Assembly: GCA_025084515.1 (NCBI GenBank)
Contig: JAJAGP010000217.1
Coordinates: forward strand, 62,001-126,000
Origin: Ancistrus triradiatus
Taxonomy: Eukaryota > Chordata > Actinopteri > Siluriformes > Loricariidae
Direction: 5' to 3'
DNA: 64,000 nt
Shown: positions 1-11,080 of the stretch, piece after piece
Layout: each line of letters opens with the position of its first letter
Position numbering within the stretch: position 1 is the first letter of the stretch
The notes under the pieces: model-generated
Told to the model about the DNA's origin: nothing
The model's database searches: none
What the model saw: only the letters and a program-made list of their open reading frames with translations
Program-made: the position numbers and the translations under genes

Positions 1-434
1 TCTAAAAGCCACATACTCATTAGGCAGAACAAAAGGTTAAACGCAGTGATTACAGGGACCTGTCATGGTCTGAACTGAGACAGATGTAATTCAGGGATTG
101 GGAATTGCTGTTAGGAAGTACTGCAGTTTCTGAAGACAGACTCTTAGTTCTCACAGAGGGGCGAGTAATTAAATGTTAGTTCTGGTTAATGATATGCACC
201 CTTTACCTAAAAATACTCGATGCTCATTCATTTTCTAACACTTTTAGCCCTCCCATCTACTGTGTTTCCATACTTGTGCACTCGCGGGGGGTTGACAAAA
301 AGGGAACACCACGTCCAAAAGGGGGCTCGCCTTTGAAGTGACTAAATCAGAGTTGTAAACACAGCTGCACAGGTGACCTGTACTGCCAGTCCACATCAAG
401 TGTCAGCTATAAAAAGGGGCTTACCATTAGCTCT
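1..434. other. Non-coding sequence, nothing recognised
   Basis: AT-rich sequence with no persuasive ORF, splice pair or recognisable repeat. It ends where a dispersed fish repeat begins. Confidence 0.5.
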
Positions 435-690
435 TTTATGTTGAAGTCAAAGTCAAATTTATTTATGTGGCGCCTTTGATAACGGAGTATTGTCTCAAAT
501 CATATTTACAAATATCTAGGTCCAAAACCCTAACTGAGCAAGCCTGGGGCAAAAGTGGCAAGGAAAAACTCCCTAAATGTTATGAGGAAGAAACCTTTCA
601 AGGACCAAGACTAAATTGTCCTAACCGTCTTGGGAAGCCTAGATGTTATAAGTAAGAACTGAACTAAGTTACATAATTAATACGTTTATA
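435..690 (+). repeat. Dispersed fish repeat, family S, copy 1
   Basis: Begins with a 'gtcaaagtcaaatttattt' type head and carries 'ggcaaggaaaaactccct' and 'gaagaaacctt' blocks. The same blocks recur in the same order at 54104-54460, so this is a dispersed element. Similar blocks are common in fish non-coding DNA. I cannot say whether it is a SINE or the 3' end of a LINE. A 62-codon ORF over it is not protein-like. Confidence 0.6.
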
Positions 691-739
691 GTAATAGTTT
701 AAATACACAAGGTAAATATAAAAAGTAATTTACGGTTAT

Positions 740-1010
740 GAAACAGACTACAGGTACTCCCCATTTTCTGATTGTCAGATGTACGATATTTCCATATTAC
801 GATGGAAATCTTCATGACTTTGGCCAACTGTGGTTTAATATAAGTGTTTTAAGTATGTTTGAGGTACGCTATGCACTACAATACTCTTCTGTGATCCATT
901 TGGAACACTGCAGGGTGAGTGATGAGCTCTGGGAAATGTAGTGAGGGAAAAGTCGCAGTCGTGTATAGTATTATGCATGTGTAATGAACGGTATCCTATG
1001 ATATATACAG
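740..1010 (+). repeat. Dispersed repeat related to 18890-19440
   Basis: The part near 815-890 (a gccaact / taagtgttttaagtatgtt / ggtacgctatg series) matches 19275-19330 with few changes, which marks it as repeated DNA. No coding signal. Ends are not defined. Confidence 0.4.
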
Positions 1011-1943
1011 TATATTAGTGTTGCACCGAATATTTGGCAACCAAAATTATTCGGCCGTTACCTAGTGTTCATCAGGTCTGTCTCAATACCTAATGAGTGC
1101 CCTTACTTCCTATGTAGGGTGCTCTCTATGAGAGCTTTCTAACTGACAATGGAACCCTTAGACTGGTTAATGAGACATTATACTTGGCTACTGATTGCGT
1201 CACACCCACTGCACAAAGACTAGAAGTTTTAAAGGTCTGGATTCTAGTCCCTGCCGATTTCTTTTTGGAGGAACATCGAACCATGCAAATTTTTGATGAG
1301 TTATATTAGGAGGAACAGGTAAAATTTAGTAGAAGCTAATGTGAGGACTTGCATGAGGGAAAATGTAAGCACTTGCAGTTCTGTGGTTTAGTGCATTTAG
1401 CTGCTAAGTGGACATAAATTAATTGACTTACACTATCAAGGGGCAAAGTATTAATGTGAAATTTATAAAAACGGACAACAGTTAATAAGTTTGTGCTCGC
1501 ATAAACTGCAAAACCTGCAAACCTGCTGTAGAAAATAAAAACAGGGTAAATCCTTAATTAGAGAAGAACACTCGCAATTAGCATTTACCAGAGCAGTTCA
1601 TCAAGGCTTAGGACAAAGCTGTACTTTCTTCAGAAATGAATCGAAGGGCCTAGTTGTGGAGCTGCCTGACAGGCCTGCACGTTCAAAGCAGCTTCAGATT
1701 GCTACCACATGTCTGCAGAGCAGAGCTCCAAGCTGCAATCCTGCTCCTGTCCCAACCTCTAATTTCTCATCCCAAAATTGGAGATCCGAGTTGGGAACCG
1801 TGATATTTTCCCTGGCTTTCCAGGCTAGTACAGCATGTTCTCATAGTATTTCTTATTCTTCCCCCACCCGAGCAGCAGAATAGCAATGAATCAACCCTAC
1901 TGGGTCACTGTAGGGTTTCAGCTACTTGATGCTTCGCACTCCA
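1011..1943. other. Non-coding sequence with a possible hAT-like end
   Basis: 'gttgcaccgaatatt' at about 1020 resembles the terminus of fish hAT elements, but no partner end was found. The rest shows nothing recognisable. Confidence 0.3.
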
Positions 1944-1967
1944 TTTTTTTTTTTTTTTTTTTTTTTT
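1944..1967. repeat. T homopolymer
   Basis: Uninterrupted run of 24 T. It could be the A tail of an old minus-strand retroposon, but no body is recognisable beside it. Confidence 0.8.
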
Positions 1968-2685
1968 AGCACCTTTAGGGAATGTAACAATCAACCCTGC
2001 TTTTGTGATCATAACCCAAACAGTGCTGTCTCACAGAACATTGGTTATGATGTTGTTCCCTTTTTCTCCTAAAGGTTTTCTTTGCAGGGCAGCCGGTTCA
2101 TCTCAGTATTGTCTCCCTCTCCGCACAAGTAGCTGAACTCATTAGCGTGGTCTTGTTGCATTCATAAGTCATAAATCAATCACCAAGCAAAGGGTGCCAG
2201 AGTGTGATGAATGCACCAAAAAATGTGAAGCCTTTACAGTTTGTGCAAATCATGAGGAAAGTTCACTGTCCCCGTAGGAAGTGGGGTACAAACGTTCTTT
2301 GTGTTACATATATTGAAAGCCTTGGCCCAGACCGACTGTCCCAGCATTCACTGCATATCACTGTGAATACAACATTGTCTAGATGTGTAGGCCGAAAGCC
2401 TTCTACTGGCCAGCCCCCTCTACGAAGGGACACTACAAAGGCAATGACGCTTATTTGACCTCCATCCTTTTAACTTCAGCAATACGTCAAGAAGGAATAG
2501 TTATCAAAGATGATGCACTGCTGTTTTGACAGGAAAGTGATTATTTCTACCTTGAGGGTAAACTTGGCTTGTTCTGTTCATGTTCGGACACTCGTGTTGA
2601 GATTATAATTAAAAGTGGGTGACCTCATCAGAAGGACCGCTACTGAAAGTTAATGTTCTGCTAGAAAGTCTGCACTTTGCTTTCC
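1968..2685. other. Non-coding sequence, nothing recognised
   Basis: No convincing ORF, RNA gene or repeat. The 84-codon ORF at 2204-2458 lacks protein-like composition and flanking splice signals. Confidence 0.4.
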
Positions 2686-3022
2686 GTCTTGGATGCCTGG
2701 CTGTTTTTTGACATTTAATGCTGCAGATGTAAGGCTTGGGAGTCACATTTTTAGAGCTTGTATATCATGGATCTATTTCGAGAAAAGGGTTCGTTTGGCT
2801 AACGAATAACCAGGTTACTCTGCAGGTGACAGGTTTATAAGGGATTCTTAATCATCGATTGTTTATAGCAATGTGCAGATGGGTTTCACTTCACTTGGAC
2901 GAGCGATGATCTTCACCAGGATTCCCATTTTTGGAGCACGACTTTTTTCTGCATAAGGACTTGGACTGTTTAAGAGTCGATAAAGTCATACGTTAGAAAT
3001 GTAAAAGTGCTCTAAGGAACTT
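2686..3022 (+). repeat. Direct duplication, copy 1 (upstream of candidate exon 1)
   Basis: About 337 bp that recur at 4914-5248 at roughly 90% identity by eye, in the same orientation and co-linear. Shared blocks include 'ctcttggatgcctggctg'-like heads and 'ggtgacaggtttataaggg'. The match stops 8 bp before the ATG of the candidate exon at 3031, so the copied block is the sequence directly upstream of that exon. This could be a duplicated leader or regulatory region, or an unrecognised repeat. Confidence 0.75.
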
Positions 3023-3030
3023 CATTCGCC

Positions 3031-3148
3031 ATGTTCCTTTACCGGAGAAAGCGTGGTGCCTACGAGTTGGAGACCCTCCCTGCCTCTTTCTTGGGGACAG
3101 AGCGCTACTCTTGGTCCTCCTCTTTGTATGTCATTCATGATCTGTATG
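3031..3148 (+). CDS. Candidate first coding exon of an unidentified host gene
   Basis: An ATG after 'ttcgcc' opens a stop-free run of 39 codons plus one base, ending exactly at a strong donor (G|GTAAGG at 3149). The peptide begins MFLYRRKRGAYE and ends SSSLYVIHDLY. It is basic at the start, Ser/aromatic-rich later, has no signal peptide or membrane segment, and is not a transposon protein I know. The exon ends in phase 1. The candidate exon at 18352 starts with the two bases AT, so joining them gives GAT (Asp) and keeps the frame open. This would be an isoform-specific N-terminus of a large-intron gene on the plus strand. I do not recognise the gene. A chance ORF is possible. Confidence 0.42.
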
Positions 3149-3370
3149 GTAAGGCCAGATTTGGTTCTTCGTTAATATGATGAGCAAATGCATGGATTTA
3201 ATATCATGTTTTTTAAAAAATTATTTTCATCCTGTTTATTCCTGGTCAGGATAATTAGTCATTTAGCCAACACCCTTTTCCAGACAAAATTGCAACCCAT
3301 ACAGGAATGTACCTTTTACAGACCATCCATAAAAATATTATAAATTATTATGGGAAATAAAAAGATGTCT
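3149..3370. other. Putative intron start
   Basis: Non-coding sequence following the GTAAGG donor. Nothing else recognised. Confidence 0.3.
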
Positions 3371-3455
3371 TTTAACTCCGGGCATTGCGCTGTAAACAGC
3401 TGGTCACCTCAACAGCCTACAAGCAGAGGCAGGAGTTACAGTTTAAGGATGAAGT

Positions 3456-3498
<43 letters not shown>

Positions 3499-3810
3499 AG
3501 TGTGAGAGAGACTGGTAACTTACCAGTTATGAGTTGTTCTAACTTGGTTGATGTGTTTAGAGACTTTTTTGTGCAAGTTACTCGTGTTTGTGTGTAAGAC
3601 TTTCCCCTGCTTATTGGTAATGAGCTGTAAATGGTGTTCAGAAGTGTATGTACCGTTCCTATTGTAAGCAGTATTTTTATTTATTTATTTTTGTTCCTCC
3701 TCTTCCCGTATATTCACTCGTTGAGTCTCTGCCATATTCTGCCATATTGTTTGTAATACTTTCTATCAATGGATTTTTGGCTTCCGTCAAACAAAAGTAT
3801 CAGTCATTTC
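3371..3810 (+). repeat. Dispersed repeat, possible solo LTR (family R, copy 1)
   Basis: Shares ordered blocks with 9640-10085: 'agctggtcacct', 'tgttctaact..ttgatgtgtttagagac', 'gagctgtaaatggtgtt', 'gagtctctg' and a final 'cttccgtcaaacaaaagtatca'. A third, tail-only copy is at 12410-12482. Size and the short conserved ends would fit a solo LTR, but no internal retroviral sequence or target duplication is visible, so the class is open. Interrupted by a GT microsatellite. Confidence 0.55.
3458..3496. repeat. (GT)n microsatellite
   Basis: About 19 GT units followed by GA-rich bases, inside repeat R copy 1. Absent from the other copies, so it arose after insertion. Confidence 0.95.
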
Positions 3811-3889
3811 AATAACTCGTGGCTTCAGCGGTATCACTGACGCATTTACGTATCGTTTGCACAGTTTTCTTGTGAAAATCCCATCTGTA

Positions 3890-4670
3890 ATTATATTACA
3901 GTAGCATAAAAAGATTGTGATTATAGTAATGTCTGGTCAATGCCCATGTTGGTCGGTGACCTACCGTATTTTTCGGACCATAAGGCGCACTTAAAATCCT
4001 TTAACTTTCTCAAAAATCGACAGTGCGCCTTAAAATGCGGTGCGTCTAATGTATGAATTAATTCTGGTTATGCTTTCTGACCTAGAGCCAATTGTAGATG
4101 GTACACGGCGCTCATAAATCTGTCAAAATGTTTTAGCACGGTCTTGGTAAGTTATTACGAGAAGCTTACGACTGCCATCGTAGTGCGCAGCATCGTGAGA
4201 GTAATACGGTATGTGGCTTCAGCATTAGGGTACGTGCATCAATTTCATCTCATTCATTTTCGGGAACACAAGCGGATTTCAAACTCAACGCTATCATCAC
4301 CACGCCAGTACAACACATGGACATAGAGCAGCTGTGAGAGGATTTCAACATTAACGAATCAGTGATACGGGAAGTGGAGGGGAAGCAAGAAGACGCCCTG
4401 ACCAGGTAGGTAAAGACAACAAACTGAGCTTCCGACGGAAACTGAGAGTTTTGTTTGCTTTTTCATTTCAGGTAAAGACCAAACTGAGCTTCCGACGGAA
4501 CTTGAGAGTTTTGTTTCATTTCATGTGCCTTATAACCCGGTGGGCTTTATGTATGAAAATATACCCGTTAGCAGCCGATCATTGATATCGCGTCTTATAA
4601 CCCGGTGCGCTTTATGGTCCAAAAAATAGGGTATTTCACAGAATGTAATCTTACATTCCAAGCAATTTTT
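3890..4670 (-). repeat. Element Q fragment split by a pogo-like insertion
   Basis: 'gtctggtcaatgcccatgttggtc' at about 3932 and 'tttcacagaatgtaatc' at about 4634 are two parts of element Q, seen better at 40864-43692 and 50014-50417. They are separated exactly by the pogo-like element 3964-4631, which therefore inserted into Q. Confidence 0.55.
3964..4631. mobile_element. Non-autonomous pogo/Tigger-like DNA transposon, copy 1
   Basis: Inverted ends 'ccgtatttttcggacc' and, at the right, 'ggtccaaaaaatagg', flanked by TA at 3962-3963 and 4632-4633. The interior repeats the 'aaggcgcac' and 'ataacccggtgcgc' motifs of a family common in fish and also present at 56991-57563. An internal 50-bp block ('gaccaaactgagcttccgacgg') appears twice, at about 4409 and 4472, so this copy has a small tandem duplication. 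No transposase is intact; assignment to pogo rests on the TA target, the ends, and the helix-turn-helix remnant in the second copy. Confidence 0.72.
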
Positions 4671-4743
4671 GGTTAAGGACATTCGGCTTTTCCGATCCAT
4701 CACAGGACTTGGTAGTGGTCACTGTAGCAGTGCTGGGGGATAC

Positions 4744-4905
4744 AGGGATTGTGGTGGCCTAGCAGATAAGGTACTGAACTATGATTGATCAAGGGTTCAA
4801 ATCCCATTTCTGCTAAGCTGCCACTGTTGGGTCTTTAACCCACTTCGATTGAAAGATTGTATCAATTGTAAGTCACTCTAGATAAGGGTGTCTGCTAAAT
4901 GACAT
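4744..4905 (+). mobile_element. tRNA-derived SINE, family 1
   Basis: tRNA-like head with an A box ('tggcctagcagataag') and B box ('ggttcaaatcc'), then the fish SINE body ending 'gataagggtgtctgctaaatg'. Pol III transcribed when active. It abuts the second copy of the 335-bp duplication, with only about 8 bp between them. Confidence 0.85.
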
Positions 4906-4913
4906 AGGAATCC

Positions 4914-5248
4914 ATCTTGGATGCCTGGCTGTTTTGGATATTTAATGCTGCAGATGTAAGGCTTGGGAGTCGCAGTTTTAGAGCTTGTATATCAAGGATC
5001 TATTTCAAGAAACTGTTTCATTTGGCTAACGAATAACGAGATTACTCTGCAGGTGACAGGTTTATAAGGGATTCTTAATCCTTGATTGTTTATAGCGATA
5101 TGCAGATGGGTTTCACTTGGACGAGCGATGATCATCGTCATGGATTCCCATTTTTGGAGCATGACTTTTCTCTGCTTCAGGACTTGGACTGTTTAAGAGC
5201 AGATAAAGTCATATGTTAGAAATGTAAAAGTACTCTTAGGAACTTACG
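4914..5248 (+). repeat. Direct duplication, copy 2
   Basis: Matches 2686-3022 over its whole length. It lies between a SINE end (4905) and a MITE-like fragment (5249), so both edges coincide with mobile DNA. The coding exon that follows copy 1 is missing here. Confidence 0.75.
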
Positions 5249-5300
5249 ATGGATTTGTCGAAACCTGTCCCCATCATAAATCAGCGAGTACCTGTAGTTG
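5249..5300 (+). repeat. MITE-like fragment
   Basis: 'gatggatttgtcgaaacctgtccccatcataa' type sequence, also seen diverged at 19380-19435. This resembles the terminal part of a small DNA element whose other end is not visible. Confidence 0.4.
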
Positions 5301-6115
5301 TTATTATAAAAGAAGAGCACGTAACCTTTTCAGAGAGCAAATCACCACAATAAGAAGTATTTTCTATAAGACTTTATTAGGTTAATTGACATGGCAGATA
5401 AGTAGTATTGCGTTATTCGTAGAGCTTATGATCTCAATATGGTAGGGATGAAATGAGTATAAACTGTATAACCGTCCTTATTCCACACTTATTCTGTCAA
5501 CCATGTGACTTTTGCGGTTTCTTACAAGGACATTTTGCCAGACTACATAAAGCAAGAGTTCCACACTCCATGTGTCTTCAAATAGTATTGAAACCAAAAA
5601 CGATTGTCAGCTGGAAATTAATTTACTGTACTCTCTTGCAGTTAATGTCCCACTTAATTTTCACCAGGAAGAACAGATGACTGGAAACTAGGGTTCTTTT
5701 TTTATTTTGCCATCCAGTCATTTGAGCCTTGCACACTGTTAAGTCATTCAGCTTGCTCTTCTAGCTGTGCTCTTGGGATGCTTTGGCCAAGCAGAAATAT
5801 TGTACTGCCGAAGAGTTATCTTTTAATGTAGTGTTGTCTGCTGTGTTCATGATTAAAGCAGCTTACTGCCAGTGCTTACTCAGCTATGTCCTGGCTTTGG
5901 TGCCCAGCGCAAAGTGCACGCTAACATTTTCATGTGCATGCTCGAGTTCTCAAGAACCATAATTAGTGCTGGAGAGTGTGGACAGCTCTGTTTTTAACAT
6001 CGGAGGGGTGTAATCGTTACATCTTGAGAGCATATTAGGGCTTTAGGTTAATTTTTCCAGCTAGCTTTTTAGTATGATGTGAAATATTGTTGTATAGAGA
6101 AAATAAAGTCTACAA
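5301..6115. other. Non-coding sequence, nothing recognised
   Basis: AT-rich. The 75-codon ORF at 5453-5680 has no protein-like or splice support. Confidence 0.4.
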
Positions 6116-6590
6116 ATGGGAGAGCAGAGATGGTATGGAAAAGGTCTGTAGACTACAACTCTAGGTGGGCAAACTGGTAAAATATCATATAGTTTTTATC
6201 AGGCATCTCAGTCTTGTAACTTTTTCATTATGGTTTGCAACTAATTTGCAACTGAGGACAGCAATCAAACAAACATAAGAGACCACTTAGGCTAGTACAG
6301 TGGTTCCCAAACCCCCCAAAAGCTGTTTGGAAGTACATGTGCCTGTCCTATTGTAAATAGTACTGTTACTGTTCTGTAGACTAAAACTAGTGGTGGGTAA
6401 GCTGGCAAAATTTACTATTAAAAATGTATTACTGTTTTTTTGTAGGCTGGACCATGATTCTCAATGTTGTCACAATATTTTCATGATGGTTTTTAAATCT
6501 AATTTGCAGTTGAGCACAACAATCAAACAAAAATAGCTGAGAGCATTTAGACTAATACAGTGGACCCAAACTTTTTCTGCAGTGCCCTCC
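6116..6590 (+). repeat. Diverged tandem duplication, two units
   Basis: Unit 1 (about 6140-6316) and unit 2 (about 6370-6575) share in order: 'ctgtagactaca/aaact', 'ggtgggcaaactgg/gtaagctgg', 'ttttcatta/gatggttt', 'aacaatcaaacaaa' and 'tagtacagtgg..cccaaac'. Period is about 235 bp. No coding potential. Confidence 0.6.
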
Positions 6591-6659
6591 TTTTTGTAGA
6601 TAAGAATATTTTCAAGCCCCAGTCCCACTTTGCTTCCAAACTGCACTGGAATTTATTTT

Positions 6660-6955
6660 AAGCATTGTAGTTCATACAAAATTGCAGTTTACTAAAATGG
6701 ATCGTTACTGGACCGTCATTGGATTTTGCAGCAGTTCACTGATCCGGTATATATGGCCAGATCAACAGAATGACTTATGGAATAGAAAATCAAGCTTGTT
6801 CCGTGGCCATCATGGTCCCCTGATCTAAACCCTATAGAAAACCTGTGGTGTGAGCTAAAGAGGAGAGTGCACAAGAGACATAGGCCTTGGGCAATCTGGA
6901 GAGATTCTGTTGTCTCAGATTCCCTGCTCTGGATTCCCCAACCTTATAAGATATA
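6660..6955 (+). pseudogene. Tc1-like transposase C-terminal remnant (older element, left part)
   Basis: Around 6800-6900 one frame reads PWPSWSPDLNPIENLWCELKR, which has the SPDLNPIENLW block that holds the catalytic Glu of Tc1 transposases. It is cut at 6955 by a younger Tc1-alpha copy, and its 3' end resumes at 8515 ('agaagactaagtgttattgtattggcaa'). The N-terminal half is absent. Confidence 0.7.
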
Positions 6956-8514
6956 CATTGGGCCAAAAAAGTATTTAGTCAGCCACTGATTGTGCAAGTT
7001 CTAATACTTAGAAAGATGAGAGAGGTCTGTAATTTTCATCATAGGTACACTTCAACTATGAGAGACAAAATGAGAAAAAAAAATCCGGGAAATCACATTG
7101 TAGGATTTTTAAAGAATTTAATTGTAAATTCTGGTGGAAAATAAGTATTTGATCAATACCAAAAGTTCAACTCATTACTTTGTAACATTACCTTTGTTGG
7201 CAATGACAGTGGTCAAACGTTTCCGGTAAGTCTTCACCAGATTTGCACACAATGTAGCTGGTATTTTGGCCCATTCCTCCATGCAGATCTCCTCTAGAGC
7301 AGTGATGTTTTGGGGCTGTCGCTGGGCAACACGGACTTTCAACTCCCTCCACTAATTTTCTATGGGGTTGAGGTCTGGAGACTGGCTAGGCTACTCCAGG
7401 ACCTTGAAATGCTTTTTACGGAGCCACTCCTTTGTTGCCCGAGCGGTGTGTTTGGGATCATTGTCCTGCTGGAAGACCCAGCCACGTTCCATCTTCAATG
7501 CTGTCACTGATGGAAGGAGGTTTTGGCTTAATATCTCACGATACATGACCCCGTTCATCAGCCCGAAAGCATGATGTTTCCACCCCCATGCTTCACAGTA
7601 GGTATTGTGTTCTTGGGATGCAACTCAGCATTCTTCTTCCTCCAAACACGAGGAGTTGAGTTTTTACCATAAAGTTCTATTTTGGTTTCATCTGACCACA
7701 TGATATTCTCCCAGTCCTCTTCTGCATCATTCATATGCTCTCTGGCAAACTTCAGACGGGCCTGGACATGTACTGGCTTAAGCAGGGGGACACGCCTAGC
7801 ACTGCAGGATCTGAGTCCCTCTCGGCGTAGTGGGTTACTGATGGTATACTTTGTTACTTTGGTCCCAGCTCTCTGCAGGCCATTCATCAGGTCCCTCCAT
7901 GTAGTTCTGGGATTTTTGCTCACCGTTCTCATGATCATTTTGACCCCACAGGATGAGATTTTGCGTGGGGCCCCAGATCAAGGGAGATTATCACTGGTCT
8001 TGTATGTCTTCCATTTTCTTACAATTGCTCCCACAGTTGATTTATTCACACCAACCTGCTTGCCTATTGTAGATTCACTCTTCCCAGGCCTGGTGCAGGT
8101 CTACAATTTTCTTCCTGTTGTCCTTCGACAGCTCTTTGGTCTTGGTCATAGTTGAGTTTGGAGTCTGACTGTTTGAGGCTGTGGACAGGTGTGTTTTATA
8201 CAGATAACAAGGTCAAACAGGTGCCATTAATACAGGTAACGAGTGGAGGACAGAAGAGGTTCTTAATGACGACGTTACAGGTTTGTGAGAGCCAGAAATG
8301 TTGCGTGTTTGTGGGTGACCAAATACTTATTTTCCACCATGATTTACAATTAAATTCTTTAAAAATCCTACAATGTGATTTCCTGGATTTTTTTCTCATT
8401 TTGTCTCTCATAGTTGAAGTGTACCTATAATGAAAATTACAGACCTCTCTCATCTTTCTAAGTCGGGAGAACTTGCACAATCAGTGGCTGACTAAATACT
8501 TTTTTGCCCCACTT
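6956..8514 (-). mobile_element. Tc1-alpha transposon, copy A
   Basis: Full-length Tc1-type element. The left end begins 'cattgggccaaaaaagtatttag' and the right end is its inverse ('aaatacttttttgccccact'), with TA at 6954-6955 and 8515-8516. It carries a broken minus-strand transposase and is inserted in an older Tc1-like element whose two halves lie on either side. Confidence 0.93.
7175..8149 (-). pseudogene. Tc1-type transposase, frameshifted (copy A)
   Basis: DD34E transposase remnant that would cut and paste the element at TA sites. The longest open piece (7558-7938, 126 codons) holds the second DNA-binding motif and the first catalytic Asp (WSDETKIEL). The C-terminal part, with the ENLW Glu block, is in other frames near 7310-7510. 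Family length is about 340 residues. Several frameshifts make it non-functional. Confidence 0.88.
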
Positions 8515-8640
8515 TAAGAAGACTAAGTGTTATTGTATTGGCAAAGGGAGGTTGCACAAAGTATTTAAATGCAGGGGTGACAAATATTGCGGCACATGGT
8601 TTTATTAAAAATAATAATTTGTCCTTGAGGGATTATTTTT
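8515..8640 (+). repeat. 3' end of the older Tc1-like element
   Basis: 'agaagactaagtgttattgtattggcaa..gcaggggtgacaaatattg' continues the element begun at about 6660 and displaced by copy A. Confidence 0.6.
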
Positions 8641-9595
8641 TTCTCAAGCTATATTTACTTCTGTTCAGTTTCGATGAACAGTGCGAGATTAAGCTAATCC
8701 ATCAAAAGCTGAATTTTTTAAATAACGCTTTTGACTCCTCTTTACCAGGGTTTCCATTAATTATGGAGGCAGCTGTATACACTTCATTTCCCATACACGC
8801 AGGCCCAGACGTTCCTTCACATAATGAAACCTTAATTCTATACAGTTTCAAGGAAGTAACTAATCCGATAAGAAGTACAATGGCTTATATATCAGACTTG
8901 CATGCATGAGTGACATAATCTAATACTACAGTGGAGGGAGGAACTAGACTAAGGCTCCAAAGACGTGCGACTCAGCTCTGCAGTAGATACATTTGTGGCT
9001 AGAGTTCATCCAGAGTTCCTCTTGGAAACTTTCTAAGCAACCTCAGACTCATGTGACTGCTTTCTGCTTTACCCACAGACTGAGTTTGGGATCTGGGGTT
9101 TCTGCTGTCTGTTTATAGATTTTTTTTTTTTCTTTCCCTCTGCCATCTGTGTTTAGAAGGAGTGTAACAGTGTGAGCCCTTCTACTGGCCGAGCTAGCAT
9201 AAAAAACAGCTCCATTTTTAAGACCTGAAGCAACTACAGGCAGCTGTAGCTGCAAGCTCTTTGAATGGGACGGAGAGAGATAGTAAGCCAGAGTTTTAGC
9301 TGACAGTGCGGGAGGAGGACTTTGCATTGTTTTTCTTTTTTATACTTGAGATTTCTGTTTCATTTTTTCACCTGTCTTAGGCTTTTCAATTGTAAAGCTA
9401 TGTACCTTTTAACATCCATCCAATCCAGGCCTATTCACTTCAGTGGCCAAGGTCTTAAAAATGATAATAGAAATTTGTCTTTTATACTCCGGACAAGGAG
9501 GCCGTAAACTAGTTACTATATTTTACTTAATTATTACAGATTTTAGTGTTAATTTCTTGTTTATGTACTGTTACGTCACCTAATATGGCAGTGTA
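8641..9595. other. Non-coding sequence, nothing firm
   Basis: Contains a TATA-like 'gcataaaaaac' near 9197 and a purine-rich stretch, but no ORF with a donor follows. ORFs of 123 (8538-8909) and 92 codons are not protein-like. Confidence 0.35.
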
Positions 9596-10085
9596 TTATT
9601 GTTTTGTTTCACTGCTCTGCATTGGGTTCAGTTGAGTTCTATGCTCCTTAAATAGCTGGTCACCTTAACAGCCAATAAATGCTGTGGATCCATTGTGGCG
9701 GGAGATATAGAGCAGAAGTCATTCACTCTCAAGTTCACTACCTTACTGGTCCCCCTGGTTGTTAGCTCACGTTTGGACTAGACTGTTCTAACTCGATTGA
9801 TGTGTTTAGAGACTTGTAGAGTTACTTGTGTTTGTCTGGATGACGTTCCTCTACTTATTTTTAACAAGCTGTAAATGGTGTTTGTAAGTGTATGTGCCTG
9901 TCCTTTTGTCAGTAGTACTCCTTTGTTTGTCCCCCACTACCTGGATATTCTCTCTAACCTATAACTATATAAACTAGTTCACATTAACTCATTGAGTCTC
10001 TGTTTTGTCTGGCTGATCTTCTGTGTTGTTCGTAATACAGTTTATAGATGCACTTTTAGCTGCCATCAAACAAAAGTATCAGGTC
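9596..10085 (+). repeat. Dispersed repeat R, copy 2 (possible solo LTR)
   Basis: Same ordered blocks as 3371-3810, without the GT expansion. It contains AATAAA at about 9675 and ends 'gccatcaaacaaaagtatca'. Target duplication not identified. Confidence 0.5.
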
Positions 10086-11080
10086 CATTATACCATCCTC
10101 TTAAGTGTTAAGTCTCTGCCTTACCATTTAGATTTGGAGTCCATTTAGAGTAAAATGCAGCAGTAGAAAAATGAATCTTCTCCAGTCTAAGATAATGCAT
10201 AACCATCGAATTTCAGTAGCTGGGACAATACAAGACCAATGAACTCTACGTAAGCTGAAGTCTTGCACAGGGTGCACTGGAACAAACTTTGCCCCACCAC
10301 TGATCTGTGAAAGCGGTACCCAACTTGTGTTCCCGAGCACTTTTAAGAGCTACATTCTGTTAATCAGTCGCTCATGTTAAATAGTTCACTACTTTGCAAG
10401 GTCCTCAGTGCTAGGTGTGCAAAAGTGCATATTTACAAAATGAACTTGGTAAGTCTCAAGCACTGTATAATTAAAAAGATGAAGATGAGCAGGTGCAGCA
10501 CACATCCCTCTAATAACTGGGCTGTAACATATATTCATCAATGAAATAACTACCTTCAACCCTTCATTGCACCCACTGTATCATTCTTGTGGTAAAACAA
10601 TGTACGCTGGCAGACAAAAGAATTGGATACACATGCAGATGTTACACTCTGGCCTTTAGCAGCTGTTTGGGGGAATCTGTCCATTCTGTTCACTGAAACT
10701 TAGTGTATGAGCTGAGCGAGCAACTGCGTGATGCTTAACTCATTTCTCAACGATACAGAGAGCCTGTCCCCATGCATACATACAGGCAGGTATTTGTGCA
10801 CATACTTAAGAAAGAGTGCCGAATCCTGTAAACAAGGACTGTTCACGGAAACGTGTGGTGAACAGAAAACACCTGAAGTCGTACATTTATGTTTATAAGT
10901 AGCACATGGACAATATAAATGCAATGGTAAGGCCACGGCTTTTGGCCCAAGGTAATGGAACTCTTTTGGTATGTTTATATTTAAGAAAACAATTAAAAAT
11001 GTCACCCTTTACACAACGAATTCTTTACTTTACCTACACAAAAAAAACTTCAGGGAATGGCTATAATATATACATGTATA
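10086..11080. other. Non-coding sequence, nothing recognised
   Basis: No persuasive ORF or repeat. The 101-codon minus ORF at 10700-11005 is not recognised and has no splice context. Confidence 0.4.

Noticed and set aside
7682..8155. 157-codon plus-strand ORF
   Set aside because: Lies opposite the Tc1-alpha transposase; the same antisense ORF recurs at 28977, 41777 and 48276, tracking the element and not a gene.
9190..9330. TATA-like box followed by GC-richer sequence
   Set aside because: No ATG frame with a donor follows, unlike the candidate at 60471; too little to call a promoter.
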